Source of the DNA: Pseudomonadota bacterium
GTDB lineage: Bacteria; Desulfobacterota; Desulfobacteria; Desulfobacterales; Desulfobacteraceae
NCBI GenBank assembly: GCA_018812385.1
Contig: JAHJDU010000580.1
Span: 1-7,274, forward strand
Direction: 5' to 3'
Length of the DNA: 7,274 nucleotides
The notes below the pieces were generated by a model. It was not told where the DNA came from and made no database searches. It saw only the letters and a program-made list of their open reading frames with translations. Positions 6,007-7,274 of this stretch are shown here, piece by piece. A program made the translations under genes and the position numbers. How positions within the stretch are numbered: the first letter of the stretch is position 1; each line of letters opens with the position of its first letter.

Positions 6007-6366
6007 ATGAAAATCGCAGTAACATCAAAAGGCCGGGATCTTGATTCAAAAGTGGACCCCAGATTCGGCCGTGCAGCCTATATCCTTATCATCGATACGG
6101 CTACGCTTGAGTTTGAAGTGATTGATAATGCTAAAAATGCAAATTCCTTCAAAGGTGCAGGAATTCAGGCTGCTGCCAGTATCAGTGAAAAAAATGCTGA
6201 AGTCCTTTTGACAGGATTCTGCGGTCCCAATGCCTTTAAAACCCTGGGTGCCGCCAATGTTAAGGTGGTCAGTGATATTGCCGGTATAGTCCGAGATGCG
6301 GTCAAAAATTTTAATAAAGGAAACATTTCTTTTACAGATGCAGCAAACGTTGAGGGACACTGGTAA
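6007..6366 (+). CDS. MTH1175-like NifX/ORP-family protein
   Basis: This 119-residue protein is a classic MTH1175/TM1290-like member of the NifX/ORP family. It opens MKIAVTSKGRDLDSKVDPRFGRAAY, where DPRFGRA (17-23) is the family hallmark. GAGIQAAASISEKN (50-63) and LTGFCGPNAF (68-77, with the single Cys C72) follow, and it ends in EGHW. The start is supported by AGGAGA at 5995-6000, six bases before ATG 6007. It lies 24 bases after its diverged relative, which it resembles only in fold-level pattern. It is probably the last gene of the tightly packed run; the next gene is 100 bases away. The function is likely cluster binding or carriage within an ORP-type complex; of the three family members here this one best fits the general profile. 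Which of the three equals Desulfovibrio ORP would need an alignment. Confidence 0.88.
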   Translation: MKIAVTSKGRDLDSKVDPRFGRAAYILIIDTATLEFEVIDNAKNANSFKGAGIQAAASISEKNAEVLLTGFCGPNAFKTLGAANVKVVSDIAGIVRDAVKNFNKGNISFTDAANVEGHW

Positions 6367-6466
6367 CGAATACGCTCCTTAGCATTAGAAAATAATGTTC
6401 AAACCAAAAAGGTGTTAATGAATAAGACTTTATGAATTAATATTTTATTTAAAAGAGAGGATATCA

Positions 6467-6982
6467 ATGGAACTTACTGATCTTGCCCCCCTTGAAGCGT
6501 GGGCTCAAATAGAAAAAGAATCTTTTAGAAAATTCAACCTTCAAAGCTCTGTTTTTAATACAGATGGCATAAGAATAACAGATACCAAAAACTGGGCTAA
6601 CAAAATCTGCCCGGAAATCAAATCAACAGACAAAGGCCAGAGTTTTATCTGCGCCACTGCCCACATGAATCTGGCCAACCAGGCACGGCGGACAAAAAAA
6701 CCGGTGATCGAGGAATGTGATGCAGGTCTGGTCAAAATTGTGATCCCCATTTTTATTGATGATGAGTTTTTAGGCGCTGCCGGTGGCTGTGGATTGCTGC
6801 TGGAAGGTGGAGAGGTGGATTTATTTTCAGTTAATAAAATTACTGATATTGACGAGACGATAATAGAAAAACTTTCTGAAGAAATTCCTGTCATCACCAC
6901 CCAAACCGCTGAAACTATCCGTGACTTTTTCATGAAAAAAGTCAATACACTTGTCAACAAATATCAGGAAACCGTGAATTAA
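6467..6982 (+). CDS. Stand-alone PocR-type sensory domain protein
   Basis: This 171-residue protein consists almost only of a PocR-like ligand-binding domain, a PAS-like module usually fused to histidine kinases or AraC-type regulators. Supporting motifs are an N-terminal LAPLEAWAQIEKESF, then C48 (KICPEI), C62 (FICATAHMNLANQAR), PVIEECDAGLVKIVIPIFIDDEFLGAAGGCG (79-109) with C84 and C108, and a helical C-terminal segment. No output domain, signal peptide or membrane segment follows, so it must act by protein contact or as a ligand-binding protein. ATG 6467 is preceded by AGAGAGG with six bases between. The 100-base gap from the MTH1175-like gene holds no clear terminator and only a poor -35/-10 candidate (TTAATG 6415, TAATAT 6438), so it may be read through from the operon. 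The four cysteines could bind metal, which is inference. Confidence 0.8.
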   Translation: MELTDLAPLEAWAQIEKESFRKFNLQSSVFNTDGIRITDTKNWANKICPEIKSTDKGQSFICATAHMNLANQARRTKKPVIEECDAGLVKIVIPIFIDDEFLGAAGGCGLLLEGGEVDLFSVNKITDIDETIIEKLSEEIPVITTQTAETIRDFFMKKVNTLVNKYQETVN

Positions 6983-7041
6983 CCAGTATTATTTTGAAAC
7001 CAAAGGGTTCCCGTCTCTGGCACAAAAGACCGGAAAAAGGA

Positions 7042-7274
7042 TTATTTTAAAGGCAGGGTGACTATAAATTCAGTATATTTATTCAATTGAGAGTTAATAG
7101 TTATGGTTCCGCCATGTTGTTTGATGGATCGTGATGCAATAAAAAGTCCCAGGCCTGTTCCCTTATTTCCTTTATCAGAAAAGAAAAGGTTGAATATTTT
7201 ATCTTTTTTATTCTCGTCTATCCCTTTGCCATTGTCTTTAATGGAAAAAATAATATGAGGGTCTTCAATGCGGG
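7042..7274 (-). CDS. Sensor histidine kinase, C-terminal ATPase segment (5' part outside window)
   Basis: The minus strand encodes the last 77 residues of a histidine kinase, ending at TAA 7044-7042. The HATPase_c boxes are plain: G1 box DNGKGI, F box IFNLFFS, and G2 box GTGLGL followed by FIASRSIKQHGGTI. The phospho-accepting His region and sensor are beyond the window, so the signal and partner are unknown. It converges on the PocR-type gene with 59 bases between the stops. No strong intrinsic terminator is visible there. PocR domains often occur in kinases, but nothing here shows that the two proteins work together. Confidence 0.88.
   Translation of the reverse strand, partial: RIEDPHIIFSIKDNGKGIDENKKDKIFNLFFSDKGNKGTGLGLFIASRSIKQHGGTITINSQLNKYTEFIVTLPLK

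Noticed and set aside
6415..6443. Possible sigma-70 promoter TTAATG-17-TAATAT before the PocR gene
   Set aside because: Both boxes match poorly and the region is very AT-rich, so it is not listed as a feature.
6996..7011. Short hairpin (GAAACC/GGTTCC on the plus strand) between the convergent PocR and kinase genes
   Set aside because: The stem is weak with a mismatch or wobble pair and no T-run follows on either strand; not convincing as a terminator.

Overview
The window most likely comes from an anaerobic sulfate-reducing bacterium of the Desulfobacterota, probably a Desulfobacteraceae-like genus. That view rests on a CooS-type carbon monoxide dehydrogenase, moderately AT-rich DNA, -24/-12 (sigma-54) promoters, and a gene set resembling the Desulfovibrio 'orange protein' (ORP) cluster. 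The taxonomic call is inference from gene content.

Layout. Minus strand, 1-1048: the N-terminal half of cooS, the Ni-Fe CO dehydrogenase catalytic subunit, cut by the window edge. 1049-1370: divergent intergenic region with a sigma-54 promoter for cooS, two upstream activator-like sites and a 14-bp tandem repeat. 1371-2717 (+): a PAS-AAA+-Fis sigma-54 activator. 2718-2966: control region with two 22-bp dyads, a possible IHF site and a second sigma-54 promoter. 2967-6366 (+): a compact six-gene run made of a NifX-like protein, a degenerate receiver protein, two tandem MinD-family ATPases each carrying an inserted 2x[4Fe-4S] ferredoxin domain (4-bp overlap), and two more NifX/MTH1175-like proteins. 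6467-6982 (+): a free-standing PocR-type sensory domain. 7042-7274 (-): the C-terminal end of a histidine kinase, convergent with the rest.

How it may work together. The ATPase pair, the NifX-like proteins and the neighbouring sigma-54 activator match the logic of the D. vulgaris ORP system, where two divergent operons are co-regulated by sigma-54 and a cognate activator. Here cooS occupies the divergent position. The cooS promoter and the operon promoter carry the same near-consensus -24/-12 element with the same two deviations. Both also have two copies of an AAAGTCGCAT-type site, 23-24 bp apart and about 130-165 bp upstream, and 12 bp of the distal site are identical. The simplest reading is that the activator encoded between them switches on both CO dehydrogenase and the metal-cluster/ATPase operon. 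That regulatory link is the main new observation; its physiological meaning is not visible from sequence.
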